Positions 32,401-40,040 of a stretch of DNA of 54,256 nt are shown one piece after another (position 1 is the stretch's first letter; the number at the start of each line of letters is the position of its first letter). A program made the translations under genes and the position numbers. Under the pieces are notes generated by a model that saw only the letters and a list, made by a program, of their open reading frames with translations, searched no databases and had not been told where the DNA came from. The DNA comes from a virus, in IMG/VR virus record IMGVR_UViG_3300046167_000162, positions 1 to 54,256 of that record, one strand, 5' to 3'.

Positions 32401-33043
32401 AGCAACATACATAGACCACATGGGTAGTGACTTGACTGTAGCTAACGCAGCACGGGTCAGCTTTGGTAAGACATCTGAGATGGAAGACGATCCTTGGGGT
32501 CCACCAAAGCTTAAGGCTAAGGACGATAAGCTGATCCGTTACCTAGCAAAGCACAAGCACATCAGTCCATTCGGTCATTGCTTCGCCAGCTTCCACATCA
32601 AGGCTCCAATCTTTGTAGCACGGCAGCTAGTCAAGCATAAGTTCTTGAGATGGAATGAGATCAGTAGACGTTACGTTGATGATGAGCCTGAGTTCTACAC
32701 TCCTTATGCATGGCGTGGACGTAGTTCCGACAAGAAGCAAGGTAGTGAGGGTGTAGTAAACGTGGGTGACTGGGGAAGCTCAGGCTGGGCGGCACTTAAA
32801 GCTTACAAAGACCTACTATCTCATGGTGTGGCTCCTGAGCAAGCCCGTATGGAACTCCCACAGTCTACTATGACTGAATGGTACTGGTCAGGTAGCCTTG
32901 ATGCCTTCTCTGATATGTGTAACCTACGTTGCAAGCCTGACACACAGGCAGAGACACGAGAGGTAGCACGACAGATTGACCACAAGATGATTGAGCTATT
33001 CCCTGTGTCATGGGACGCACTAACGGAGGATGAAGATGCCTAA
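32393..33043 (+). CDS. thyX: Flavin-dependent thymidylate synthase ThyX
   Basis: 216 residues. It makes dTMP from dUMP with methylene-THF, FAD and NADPH. The ThyX motif region (81-94) reads [14 protein letters not shown], a variant of RHRxxSxNExSxRY with both Arg changed to Lys and the first Ser to Arg, a form I have seen in other marine phages. H55-SPFGH and FVARQLVKH precede it; EPEFYTP and [25 protein letters not shown] follow, as expected. It lies in a string of overlapping genes and supplies thymidine for phage DNA. Confidence 0.92.
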   Translation: MIKATYIDHMGSDLTVANAARVSFGKTSEMEDDPWGPPKLKAKDDKLIRYLAKHKHISPFGHCFASFHIKAPIFVARQLVKHKFLRWNEISRRYVDDEPEFYTPYAWRGRSSDKKQGSEGVVNVGDWGSSGWAALKAYKDLLSHGVAPEQARMELPQSTMTEWYWSGSLDAFSDMCNLRCKPDTQAETREVARQIDHKMIELFPVSWDALTEDEDA

Positions 33044-33260
33044 ACTATATGACTTAGAGCCAATGATTATGGACTGCTGGCATGTATGCGATGACCTACA
33101 GGTTATCTTTAGGCAGATAGGTGACGGTGAGCGTGACCCTACACAAGATGAACTGATGAACGCCCTGCTTGGTATGCAGCAAGTGTACCAGTGGAAGTTT
33201 GAGCAGCTGTTCTTTAAGTATGAACAGGTGATAGCAGAGGGTAGAAAGAACTATGATTAG
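33030..33260 (+). CDS. Hypothetical helical protein
   Basis: 76 residues (ATG 33030; ATG 33036 also possible). [54 protein letters not shown] is an all-helical pattern seen after thyX in related phages. Overlaps thyX by 14 bases and the next gene by eight. No known role. Confidence 0.65.
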   Translation: MKMPKLYDLEPMIMDCWHVCDDLQVIFRQIGDGERDPTQDELMNALLGMQQVYQWKFEQLFFKYEQVIAEGRKNYD

Positions 33261-33387
33261 ACCCATGACACCAGAGGAACGTAGAGCATCTCAAGATCGT
33301 GATGAAAAGAATAAGTGGCGCAAGTGTGTCAGCTGTGGTAATGCAAGCAAGGACACATGGTGTAGCTTCTGTTTGGAGGAAGAGTAA
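33253..33387 (+). CDS. Small zinc-ribbon protein
   Basis: 44 residues. [24 protein letters not shown] gives a four-Cys C-x2-C...C-x2-C zinc ribbon. Preceded by a charged helix. Overlaps both neighbours (stop TAATGA). Such minimal ribbons often bind RNA polymerase or nucleic acid; here only the metal site is evident. Confidence 0.62.
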   Translation: MIRPMTPEERRASQDRDEKNKWRKCVSCGNASKDTWCSFCLEEE

Positions 33388-33698
33388 TGATAAACAGCGA
33401 GTGGCGTAGGCTGATAAGAGAACAAGAGAACTTTAAGGAGACGGTAGTGGCAGAGCATACACCAGATATTGTGAATGAGCCTGAGCATTACGCACGGTGG
33501 AAGATCGAGCCTATCACATACATCATGCGCAATGGCTTTGAGTTCTGGAGAGGTAACCTTATCAAGTACAGTAGCCGTGCAGGTTACAAGATGTACAGTG
33601 GTAAGACCCAGGTTGAGAGTGAGATCATTGACTTGGAGAAAGTTATCCGGTATGCAAACATGCGTATCAACCAGTTAAACGGAGAGGAAAAGCTATGA
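33387..33698 (+). CDS. DUF3310 protein
   Basis: 103 residues. NEPEHYARWKIEPITYIMRNGFEFWRGNLIKYSSRAG..ESEIIDLEKVIRYANMRI is the DUF3310 (nucleotide kinase-associated) signature, common in phage replication regions. The H-Y and K-Y-x-x-R-A residues are conserved. Function of the family is not established. Overlaps neighbours at both ends. Confidence 0.85.
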   Translation: MINSEWRRLIREQENFKETVVAEHTPDIVNEPEHYARWKIEPITYIMRNGFEFWRGNLIKYSSRAGYKMYSGKTQVESEIIDLEKVIRYANMRINQLNGEEKL

Positions 33699-33823
33699 TA
33701 CCTGTTGGTCAGTTACGATTGTTACTCATTAAGGCAGGGTTAGAGTTTAAGATTACTCGTGTTGAGGGTAACATAGCTCACGTTAATATTATGGTAGCGG
33801 AGGGATCAGATGTTCACAGTTGA
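33695..33823 (+). CDS. Very small hypothetical protein
   Basis: 42 residues: MIPVGQLRLLLIKAGLEFKI..VEGNIAHVNIMVAEG. Start overlaps the DUF3310 stop as ATGA with GGAG upstream; stop overlaps the next start. A helix and beta hairpin are likely; nothing more can be said. Confidence 0.5.
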   Translation: MIPVGQLRLLLIKAGLEFKITRVEGNIAHVNIMVAEGSDVHS

Positions 33824-34043
33824 GTTTGAACATGACTCTTCCGTTATCCGCAGCCTAGATGAGACAGGAGAGTTAGATGACATAGAAATGATACTGGATG
33901 ACGATGGACTTGTTTTTATGAGGCAGTGGGATGATAGCTTGGACAAGTACGAGATGATCGTCATGACTTACCAACAGCTTCTTGACTTAGTTGTCTCACT
34001 AAAGCAGACTGAAGGTATATTCTTAGCCGTACCAAGGGAGTAA
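33810..34043 (+). CDS. Hypothetical acidic protein
   Basis: 77 residues, GGAGGG ahead of the start. FTVEFEHDSSVIRSLDETGELDDIEMILDDDGLVFMRQWDDSLDKYEMIVMTYQQLLDLV. The pattern VEFEHD.....LDE.GE..D.E..L...G.V.....DE...Y..I.M...QL..L. occurs in many phage replication clusters, unnamed. Acidic, beta-rich. Confidence 0.68.
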   Translation: MFTVEFEHDSSVIRSLDETGELDDIEMILDDDGLVFMRQWDDSLDKYEMIVMTYQQLLDLVVSLKQTEGIFLAVPRE

Positions 34044-34047
34044 AACT

Positions 34048-34221
34048 ATGAGCGACACAACACACACAGTAGAGTCTTTCATGAGAGAGAATAACCTAAC
34101 CTCACAAGATGTAATTCTTATTTTAACTAGACACCTTAATGACGTTGAGTTTGAGAGAGACTTAGCTGAGGTCTATGAGGGTGACGAGTGGGGTGACTGG
34201 GCAGAGGGAGATATAGTATGA
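34048..34221 (+). CDS. Hypothetical acidic helical protein
   Basis: 57 residues: TVESFMRENNLTSQDVILILTRHLNDVEFERDLAEVYEGDEWGDWAEG. Helical with an acidic Trp-containing tail. The stop overlaps the primase-helicase start as ATGA, so the two are coupled. Unknown function. Confidence 0.58.
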   Translation: MSDTTHTVESFMRENNLTSQDVILILTRHLNDVEFERDLAEVYEGDEWGDWAEGDIV

Positions 34222-35840
34222 ACGTAGCAGAAGATAAAAAGTTTGACATCGAGAGAGTAGCCTGTCCTTACGAGGAATGTGGAAGCTCAGACGGTTTCTA
34301 CTATAGCTCAGCAACAAAGTCAGGTTTCTGCCATGTCTGTGAGAGTAAGACAGGTAAACCTGGTAAGTATCCACGGCCTAACTTCAGGAAAGATATAACT
34401 GAATGGGCAGAAGAAACATATCCGGTGAACACAATGAAACCACCAGTACACACAAGACAAATATCATCAGCTACATTCTCAGGCATACGGGGCATTGACT
34501 CAGACGTATGTAAGCTGTTCGGTATTCAACTACAGATGGACAATGAGGGTGATGCTGTACGTTACGCATTCAAGTATCCATCAAACGTAAAGTACAGAGG
34601 CTTCGAAGAGAAGAAGTTCTGGACCGAGGAGAAGGGTGCCTTGCAAGATTTGTTTGGCCCTGACTTCAATGCTGGTTCAAGTAAGCGTATCTACCTGACA
34701 GAGGGTGAGTTCGATGCTGCATCTCTTTATCAGGCTCTAGGTAAAAGCTTCCCTGTTAAGTCTATCCCTTCTGCATCCCTGTCTGATAAGTTTATTAAGA
34801 AAAACTTTGATTACCTTAATTCCTTTCAGGAGATCGTCTACGCTGGTGAGCAAGATGATGCAGGTAAGGGTGCAGCTACACGCTTGTACGAGTTATTCCC
34901 TGAGAAGTTTTACTATGTGCCTCTAACCAAGCACAAGGATGCCAATGACTTCATACAAGCTGGCGATCAGGATGACCTGAAGTGGGCTGCTGTTAAACCT
35001 CAACGCTTCGCACCTGATAACTTCTTTGTTGGTGACGTAGAGGTTGAGAAGGCAATCAGAACAGAGAACCCTTACGAGTATGTACCCACAGGACACACAG
35101 CCCTGGATGATAAGATCCGTGGGTTAGTCAAGGGTGGTCTAACTTTTATTAAGGCTCTGCGTGGTCAAGGTAAGACTGAGTTGATCAGATACTTTGAGGT
35201 TGGTCTTCTTAAGTCAGAGGCTAAGATTGCTTTACTACACATGGAAGAGATGAAGTCTACAACCTACCGAGCCATGGCTACCTACGAGTTAGGCTGTAAC
35301 GTCCGTACTAAAGAAGATGCTGCTGAGAATGGTGTGTCAGAGGATGACGTAATCTTGGCAGCTAAGATAGCAGCACGTGACGATCAGACTATTATCTTTG
35401 AGATGCAAGCACACGATGACCCCATGAAGCTACTGGACTATGTACGTCTAGCTTCTACAGTGTATGGTGCAAGCTTCATCTTTATTGACCACGTCCAGCG
35501 GTTAGCCTACCTGTCAAACGCAGGAGTAGAGGGTGCAACCAGTACACTTACAACTCTTGGTGCTCGTATGGCACAGCTGGCTAAGGAGTTAAACATTGGT
35601 GTGATCTTCATCTCTCAAGTTAATGATGACGGACGTACAAAGTATGCTGCTTCACTTGAGGAAGAGGCTATCGTTTGTGTTAAGCTTGAACGTGACACTG
35701 AAGCTGAGGAAGAATCAGAGAGGAATACTACACACTTCACCGTTGACAAGAACAGACCATTCGCTAAGTTAGGTAAGGCGGGTTCAGTTTACTATGATCC
35801 TGACACAACAATACTAGAAGAGGTTTCGTTTCAGATATGA
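34218..35840 (+). CDS. Primase-helicase (T7 gp4-like)
   Basis: 540 residues. N-terminal zinc-binding domain with C16, C21, C38, C41; Toprim primase core with TEGEFDA (161-167) and the metal-binding EQDDAGKGA (211-219); RecA-like helicase with Walker A RGQGKT (315-320), Walker B FIFID (420-424), and VIFISQVN. It unwinds DNA at the fork and makes RNA primers for the polymerase encoded next (four-base overlap). The Toprim aspartates are present, so primase activity is expected. Length matches T7-like enzymes. Confidence 0.93.
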   Translation: MNVAEDKKFDIERVACPYEECGSSDGFYYSSATKSGFCHVCESKTGKPGKYPRPNFRKDITEWAEETYPVNTMKPPVHTRQISSATFSGIRGIDSDVCKLFGIQLQMDNEGDAVRYAFKYPSNVKYRGFEEKKFWTEEKGALQDLFGPDFNAGSSKRIYLTEGEFDAASLYQALGKSFPVKSIPSASLSDKFIKKNFDYLNSFQEIVYAGEQDDAGKGAATRLYELFPEKFYYVPLTKHKDANDFIQAGDQDDLKWAAVKPQRFAPDNFFVGDVEVEKAIRTENPYEYVPTGHTALDDKIRGLVKGGLTFIKALRGQGKTELIRYFEVGLLKSEAKIALLHMEEMKSTTYRAMATYELGCNVRTKEDAAENGVSEDDVILAAKIAARDDQTIIFEMQAHDDPMKLLDYVRLASTVYGASFIFIDHVQRLAYLSNAGVEGATSTLTTLGARMAQLAKELNIGVIFISQVNDDGRTKYAASLEEEAIVCVKLERDTEAEEESERNTTHFTVDKNRPFAKLGKAGSVYYDPDTTILEEVSFQI

Positions 35841-36052
35841 GAATTGTAGTAAGTGACATCGAGACAGAAGGTCTTAACAACTGCGAGAAACTATGGATCT
35901 GCGGCGGTAAAGACCTGAGTACAGGGGAGGTCACTCGCTTCGATAACTGTCATGAAGATCCTGTTGCCAAGGCTGCAGGCTATAGAAGTGGTACGAGGCA
36001 GCTGACCTTATCATTGGTCATAACTTCTTGTCATTCGATGCAGTCCAGTTGA
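35837..36052 (+). CDS. DNA polymerase A, first fragment (exonuclease motif I)
   Basis: 71 residues as read, of which about the first 48 are real polymerase: VVSDIETEGLNNCEKLWICGG has exo I residues D7 and E9. After HEDPVAKAAGYR the frame is lost; the next frame continues KWYEAADLIIGHNFLSFD without a break in homology. Adding one A at the AA in 35986-35987 restores the reading. It overlaps the helicase stop by four bases and has no start of its own other than this one, so it is the true N-terminus of the polymerase. Confidence 0.85.
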   Translation: MRIVVSDIETEGLNNCEKLWICGGKDLSTGEVTRFDNCHEDPVAKAAGYRSGTRQLTLSLVITSCHSMQSS

Positions 36053-36597
36053 ACAGTCTGCTTAAGCCTAGGTTGATAGACCCGAAGAAGATCGTAGATA
36101 CTCTTATTATCAGTCGGCTTGTTGACTACGGTATTCAGATACCTAAGGGTGCTAAAACACCACACAGTCTACAGGCTTGGGGTATACGTCTTGGTGACTA
36201 CAAAGGGGATCACAACGACTGGTCTCAGTGGAGCCAAGAGATGGTTGACTACTGGTATCAAGACATCGAGGTATCACAAGCCCTATACGAACACTTCTCC
36301 AGTGTCATCAAGAACCCTGACTGGCGCAAGTCTCTTAGGGCTGAGCATGACCTACAGACAGAGTTAGTACGGGCTAAGTACTATGGTTTTGCATTTGATT
36401 CTGGTAAGGCAGAGATGTTACTGAACTCTGTGCAGAACGAGATGCAGGAACTTCACGCTAAGTTTGAGGTGGATATCCCTCCGAGGCTTACCCTTGTGAA
36501 TACAATCAAGTACAGGGTTAAGCAGGACGGTGACCTTATGGCTTCAGTAGTTAAAGCTAAGGAACGTTATGATCTAACAGACAGGCAAGGGCGATGA
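36028..36597 (+). CDS. DNA polymerase A, second fragment (rest of exonuclease)
   Basis: Open from just after 35985. Exo II is GHNFLSFDAVQL (upstream of the first ATG), exo III is VDYWYQDIEVSQALYEHF, so the 3'-5' proofreading domain is complete when fragments are joined. It reads on to EVDIPPRLTLVNT and VVKAKERYDLTDRQGR, then stops at 36597. Removing one G from the GGG at 36589-36591 reconnects it to the third fragment. The ATG at 36028 is internal; this is not an independent gene. Confidence 0.85.
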   Translation: MSFDAVQLNSLLKPRLIDPKKIVDTLIISRLVDYGIQIPKGAKTPHSLQAWGIRLGDYKGDHNDWSQWSQEMVDYWYQDIEVSQALYEHFSSVIKNPDWRKSLRAEHDLQTELVRAKYYGFAFDSGKAEMLLNSVQNEMQELHAKFEVDIPPRLTLVNTIKYRVKQDGDLMASVVKAKERYDLTDRQGR

Positions 36598-36757
36598 CTT
36601 ACTTTGCTATAACTGGATTAACTTCAAGCCATCATCCTCTAAGGATCGTGTTGATGTCCTCTGGGATGCTGGTTGGAAGCCAGTCGATAAGAGCAAGGCT
36701 TTTATAAAGTTTGATAGGCTATCTGTTGGTGACCCTTACGGTAAGACTGTAAGCTCA

Positions 36758-37801
36758 ATGAGCAAAGAGTTTTATAATGATAAGAAGAAACACCTAGAGC
36801 ACTACGGATGGACAGTCTCAGAGGACAACCTATCTACTCTACCTGATGATGCTCCTGAAGGTCCGAAGGCTTTGGCTAAATGGCTGACACTAGAAGGACG
36901 AAGAAGTTCACTGGTTGAGTGGTTAGGTCAAGTAGGAAGTGACGGTAGAATACATGGCAGCATTAACAACATAGGTGCTTGGACTGGTAGGTGTTCACAC
37001 AATGACCCAAACACAGCTAACATCCCATCAGTCTTTCACGGTGAACCTAAGACACCAGTCGAAGAAGTTAAGAAGAAATATGACTCACACCTTAGAGCTT
37101 GCTGGACTACACCCAGTGGCTCTTACTTAGTGGGTACAGACGCTGACGGGATTCAGCTGCGAGTACTTGCTGATTATTTATGGAGATACTTTGATGCTGA
37201 CCAGTACGCTAGAGCTATTATGGAAGGTAAGAAAGAAAACGAAACAGATATCCATAACGTTAACAAACACGCACTGGGACTTAACCATGCTACACGGGAT
37301 ATGGCTAAGACTTTTATCTATGCTTGGCTACTAGGGGCAGGTGTTGCAAAGACAGCACAGATCCTTAAGGTCAATCAAAGGCAAGCGACAGAAGCTAGAG
37401 ATAACTTCGTTAAGTCTATTGATGGCCTAGCTAAACTAAAGAACAAGTTAATACCTGCGGTAGGAGAACAGGGTTACTTCACAGGTTACGATGGACGTAA
37501 GGTTATTGTACCGTCAACTCACAAGGCTCTGGCTGGTATGCTGCAGTCTGCTGAGAGTATCCTGATGAAGCATACACTTCTCCGCTGGACTTCTGAGGCA
37601 AGAAAGATTGGTATCAACTTCAAGCTTGTAGGTTTTATCCATGACGAGTACCAAACAGAAGTGATAGGAACAAGAGAGGAAGCAGAAGAATTAGGAAAGC
37701 TTCAAGCAGACTGTATGCTTGAGGTAGGTCAGGAGCTAGGCTTTAAGATACCTACTCCAGGATCATTTGATGTGGGTAAGAATTGGCTTGACACCCATTA
37801 A
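36758..37801 (+). CDS. DNA polymerase A, third fragment (polymerase domain)
   Basis: 347 residues from ATG, but homology starts upstream near 36587 (LLCYNWINFKPSSSKDRVDVLW). Motif A GTDADGIQLRVLADY, motif B RDMAKTFIYAWLLGAG and motif C IHDEYQTEV are all present with catalytic Asp residues. Joined, the protein has 654 residues, typical of T7-like phage polymerases. The DnaJ-like zinc insert that I recall from HMO-2011 is absent. Unusual residues: Gln where E. coli Pol I has Glu710, Leu where it has Tyr766, and Tyr at the Phe762 position. It copies the phage genome with the helicase and SSB next to it. Confidence 0.92.
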   Translation: MSKEFYNDKKKHLEHYGWTVSEDNLSTLPDDAPEGPKALAKWLTLEGRRSSLVEWLGQVGSDGRIHGSINNIGAWTGRCSHNDPNTANIPSVFHGEPKTPVEEVKKKYDSHLRACWTTPSGSYLVGTDADGIQLRVLADYLWRYFDADQYARAIMEGKKENETDIHNVNKHALGLNHATRDMAKTFIYAWLLGAGVAKTAQILKVNQRQATEARDNFVKSIDGLAKLKNKLIPAVGEQGYFTGYDGRKVIVPSTHKALAGMLQSAESILMKHTLLRWTSEARKIGINFKLVGFIHDEYQTEVIGTREEAEELGKLQADCMLEVGQELGFKIPTPGSFDVGKNWLDTH

Positions 37802-37849
37802 TTACCTATGCTACTAACCGAATCAGTTACAAACTAAGAGGATAACAAC

Positions 37850-38413
37850 ATGGCTAACGAATCAAAAACACAGATCGTAGAGGTCTTCGGTACACTTGAG
37901 TGGGCAAAAGTATTTGAACACAACCGAGATCGTGCGGCGTGGAATGAAGAGAAGGACGGTGAGTATAAGATCACTGTTATCATGGACGATGACAACGCCG
38001 AAAAGCTTAAGGCTTCAGGCTGTGCTAAGGCTACCCACCAAGTTGAAGGTGGTACTAAGGTTACCTTCGCTCGTCCACATAAAGGTAAGTTCGATTGGCA
38101 GGGCGGTGCGCCGTCTGTTGCTAACATTAAAGGACAACCTTGGGACTTTGATATGGATGGCTATATCGGTAATGGTTCCACAGGTCTTGTCCGTGTAGCG
38201 GTTTATCCCGCTGGCAGTTCTGGGCGTATTGGCTCACGCCTAGAGGCTGTACAAGTTGTAGATCACGTTGAGTTTGAGTCCGAAGGCGGCAGCTCAACCA
38301 GCGGGTTTAAAGACTTGTCCAGTTACTCCTCCCAAGGAGCCAAGACCGAGGCCAAGCCTGTGAAGACAGCAGCCAAGAAGGTTGTTGTAGAGGATGACGC
38401 CATCCCTTTCTAG
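37850..38413 (+). CDS. Single-stranded DNA-binding protein (gp2.5-like)
   Basis: 187 residues, AGAGGATAAC upstream. An OB-fold-like body (EVFGTLEWAKVFEHN..., YKITVIMDD, KVTFARPHKG) is followed by a Ser/Ala/Lys linker and an acidic C-terminal tail ending EDDAIPF. The acidic tail with terminal Phe is the hallmark of T7 gp2.5-type SSBs that use it to contact polymerase and helicase. Location right after the polymerase gene agrees. Confidence 0.82.
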   Translation: MANESKTQIVEVFGTLEWAKVFEHNRDRAAWNEEKDGEYKITVIMDDDNAEKLKASGCAKATHQVEGGTKVTFARPHKGKFDWQGGAPSVANIKGQPWDFDMDGYIGNGSTGLVRVAVYPAGSSGRIGSRLEAVQVVDHVEFESEGGSSTSGFKDLSSYSSQGAKTEAKPVKTAAKKVVVEDDAIPF

Positions 38414-38452
38414 GCTTGACTCACTTTCTGTTGTGTATGTGTGTTCAAGAAA

Positions 38453-38478
38453 GCCCCTTCCCTTAGTTGGGTGGGGGC
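38453..38478. other. GC-rich hairpin between SSB and nuclease genes
   Basis: GCCCC..CCC..TTAGTT..GGG..GGGGC forms a stem of eight G-C pairs with small internal loops. No U run follows in the plus direction. Likely an mRNA-stabilising or partial terminating structure that raises SSB mRNA over the genes behind. Confidence 0.5.
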
Positions 38479-38499
38479 AACCAACCTCAGGAGGAAACA

Positions 38500-39384
38500 A
38501 TGAAGACTATAGATACCCTAGTCCAAGACATCGAGCAGACTATCTTCGGCCACAACGGTTGGGATAAAACTCTTGGTGACTTCATGGCTAACAACATCTC
38601 TACGATGGCAGAGCAACGCTTTGCTAAACCACAAGAGCCACGGGGGTATCTGTCACTGTCTGCGCTGGGTACTCAGTGCGAAAGAAAACTGTGGTACAAG
38701 ATCAACAAGACAACCCAAGCGGAACCTTTGAGTGCGTCTACACTTCTCAAGTTCTTCTACGGTGACATCATCGAAGAGCTAGTGCTTACTATTGCAGCGG
38801 TCTCTGGTCACAGTGTAACTGGTATGCAGGACCGCATGGATGTTCACGGTATCAAAGGACACAGAGATGCTGTTATAGATGGCATGACTGTTGATGTTAA
38901 GTCTGCTTCCCCTTTTGCGTTTAAGAAGTTCAAGGAAGGTAACCTCAGAGAAGACGATCCCTTTGGTTATATCTCCCAGCTATCTTCCTATGTTTACGCA
39001 GCCAAGGATGACCCCAAGGTAACAAACAAAACACAAGGTGCCTTCTTGGTTATAGACAAGGTAAACGGTAACGTCTGCTTGGATGTTTATGACTTCACAG
39101 AGGAGATGCAAGATAAGGAGAAAGAGGTAGCTCACCTAAAGGAAATGGTTTCACTACCCGAGCCACCTGATCGTGCATTTGAACCTGTACCTCAGTCCCC
39201 TAAGAACCCCAAGGGAAATAAGAAACTTCCTATGGCTTGCTCTTACTGTGACTTCAAGAAGGAGTGCTACCCTAACCTTAGGAAATTTATCTACAGCGAC
39301 AAGCCTCTCTTTTTAACTGAAGTGGTTAAGAAGCCAATGGTTGCCGAAGACTTGGAGTATAACCTTGGCTTACAACAAGAATAA
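38500..39384 (+). CDS. Cas4/RecB-like PD-(D/E)XK exonuclease with four-Cys site
   Basis: 294 residues from ATG 38500, with AGGAGG five bases before; the frame is open upstream to 38467. Nuclease motifs: GHRDAVIDG (D123), VDVKSA (D132, K134), QLSSY (Q160, Y164). One Cys in LGTQCERK (C60) and three in ACSYCDFKKEC (C247, C250, C256) give the 1+3 pattern of iron-sulfur Cas4/AddB nucleases. It probably acts as the recombination exonuclease, like T7 gp6 in position, beside endonuclease I. It may recycle host DNA. Confidence 0.85.
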   Translation: MKTIDTLVQDIEQTIFGHNGWDKTLGDFMANNISTMAEQRFAKPQEPRGYLSLSALGTQCERKLWYKINKTTQAEPLSASTLLKFFYGDIIEELVLTIAAVSGHSVTGMQDRMDVHGIKGHRDAVIDGMTVDVKSASPFAFKKFKEGNLREDDPFGYISQLSSYVYAAKDDPKVTNKTQGAFLVIDKVNGNVCLDVYDFTEEMQDKEKEVAHLKEMVSLPEPPDRAFEPVPQSPKNPKGNKKLPMACSYCDFKKECYPNLRKFIYSDKPLFLTEVVKKPMVAEDLEYNLGLQQE

Positions 39385-39772
39385 ACTAAGGGGTATCCAA
39401 GCAGGATACCGATCAGGTCTAGAGGAAGATACAGCCGCTTACCTAACTAAGAAGAAGATCTCTTTTACCTACGAGAAGGAGAAGATCAAGTGGTTAGATA
39501 TGAAGTACAGAACTTACACCCCTGACTTTGTTCTAGCTAACGGTATCATAGTTGAGACTAAAGGACGTTTCGTTTCTGTAGATAGACGTAAACATAAAGA
39601 GATCAAGAAGCAGTTCCCAGATCTAGACATTAGGTTTGTGTTCAGCAACAGTAGACAGAAGCTTTACAAGGGTGCTAAGAGTTCGTATGGTGACTGGTGT
39701 AAGAGTAACGGATTCAAGTACGCCGACAAGGTAATACCAGAGGACTGGTTGGAGGAAGTTAAAGATGAGTGA
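39365..39772 (+). CDS. Endonuclease I, Holliday junction resolvase (T7 gp3-like)
   Basis: 135 residues from TTG 39365, which has GGAG seven bases before it; an in-frame ATG at 39341 lacks a ribosome site. With the TTG start the catalytic residues fall at E20, D54, E64 and K66, aligned with T7 E20, D55, E65, K67. YRSGLEE, YTPDFVL, VETKGRF, DIRFVFSNSRQKLYKG and YADKVIPEDW match T7 gp3. It resolves branched DNA before packaging and degrades host DNA. Overlaps the exonuclease gene by 20 bases. Confidence 0.9.
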   Translation: MAYNKNKLRGIQAGYRSGLEEDTAAYLTKKKISFTYEKEKIKWLDMKYRTYTPDFVLANGIIVETKGRFVSVDRRKHKEIKKQFPDLDIRFVFSNSRQKLYKGAKSSYGDWCKSNGFKYADKVIPEDWLEEVKDE

Positions 39773-40040
39773 ACCTTTTGAACCTAAGGTAGAAGTGCTG
39801 CAGGTTATACATGGACCCTTCGAGGATGATGAAGGACGGGTATGGAACCTGTGTTTAGCGAGACACTGCTCTACCAATGAACCCTTTGAAGAGGAGTACT
39901 ACTACCAATCTCTCAAAGATGCTATGGACGATGTGTCTCGTTTACATAAGACAGGGCCATTCCTAATAGACGATCTAGGTAATACCGAGCAAGACCACAG
40001 TGACAAGCAAACCCGGAAGGTTATAGAGTATGTCCAGTAA
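39765..40040 (+). CDS. Hypothetical acidic protein
   Basis: 91 residues. VEVLQVIHGPFEDDEGRVWNLCLARHCSTNEPFEEEYYYQSLKDAMDDVSRLHKTGPFLIDDLG. A small beta-alpha protein with acidic patches; seen in marine podoviruses between endonuclease and phosphoesterase genes, unnamed. Overlaps both neighbours (8 and 11 bases). Confidence 0.65.
   Translation: MSEPFEPKVEVLQVIHGPFEDDEGRVWNLCLARHCSTNEPFEEEYYYQSLKDAMDDVSRLHKTGPFLIDDLGNTEQDHSDKQTRKVIEYVQ

Noticed and set aside
38500-39384. Part of a CRISPR-Cas system because of Cas4-like motifs
   Set aside because: No other cas gene or array is present; position and neighbours are those of a phage recombination exonuclease.
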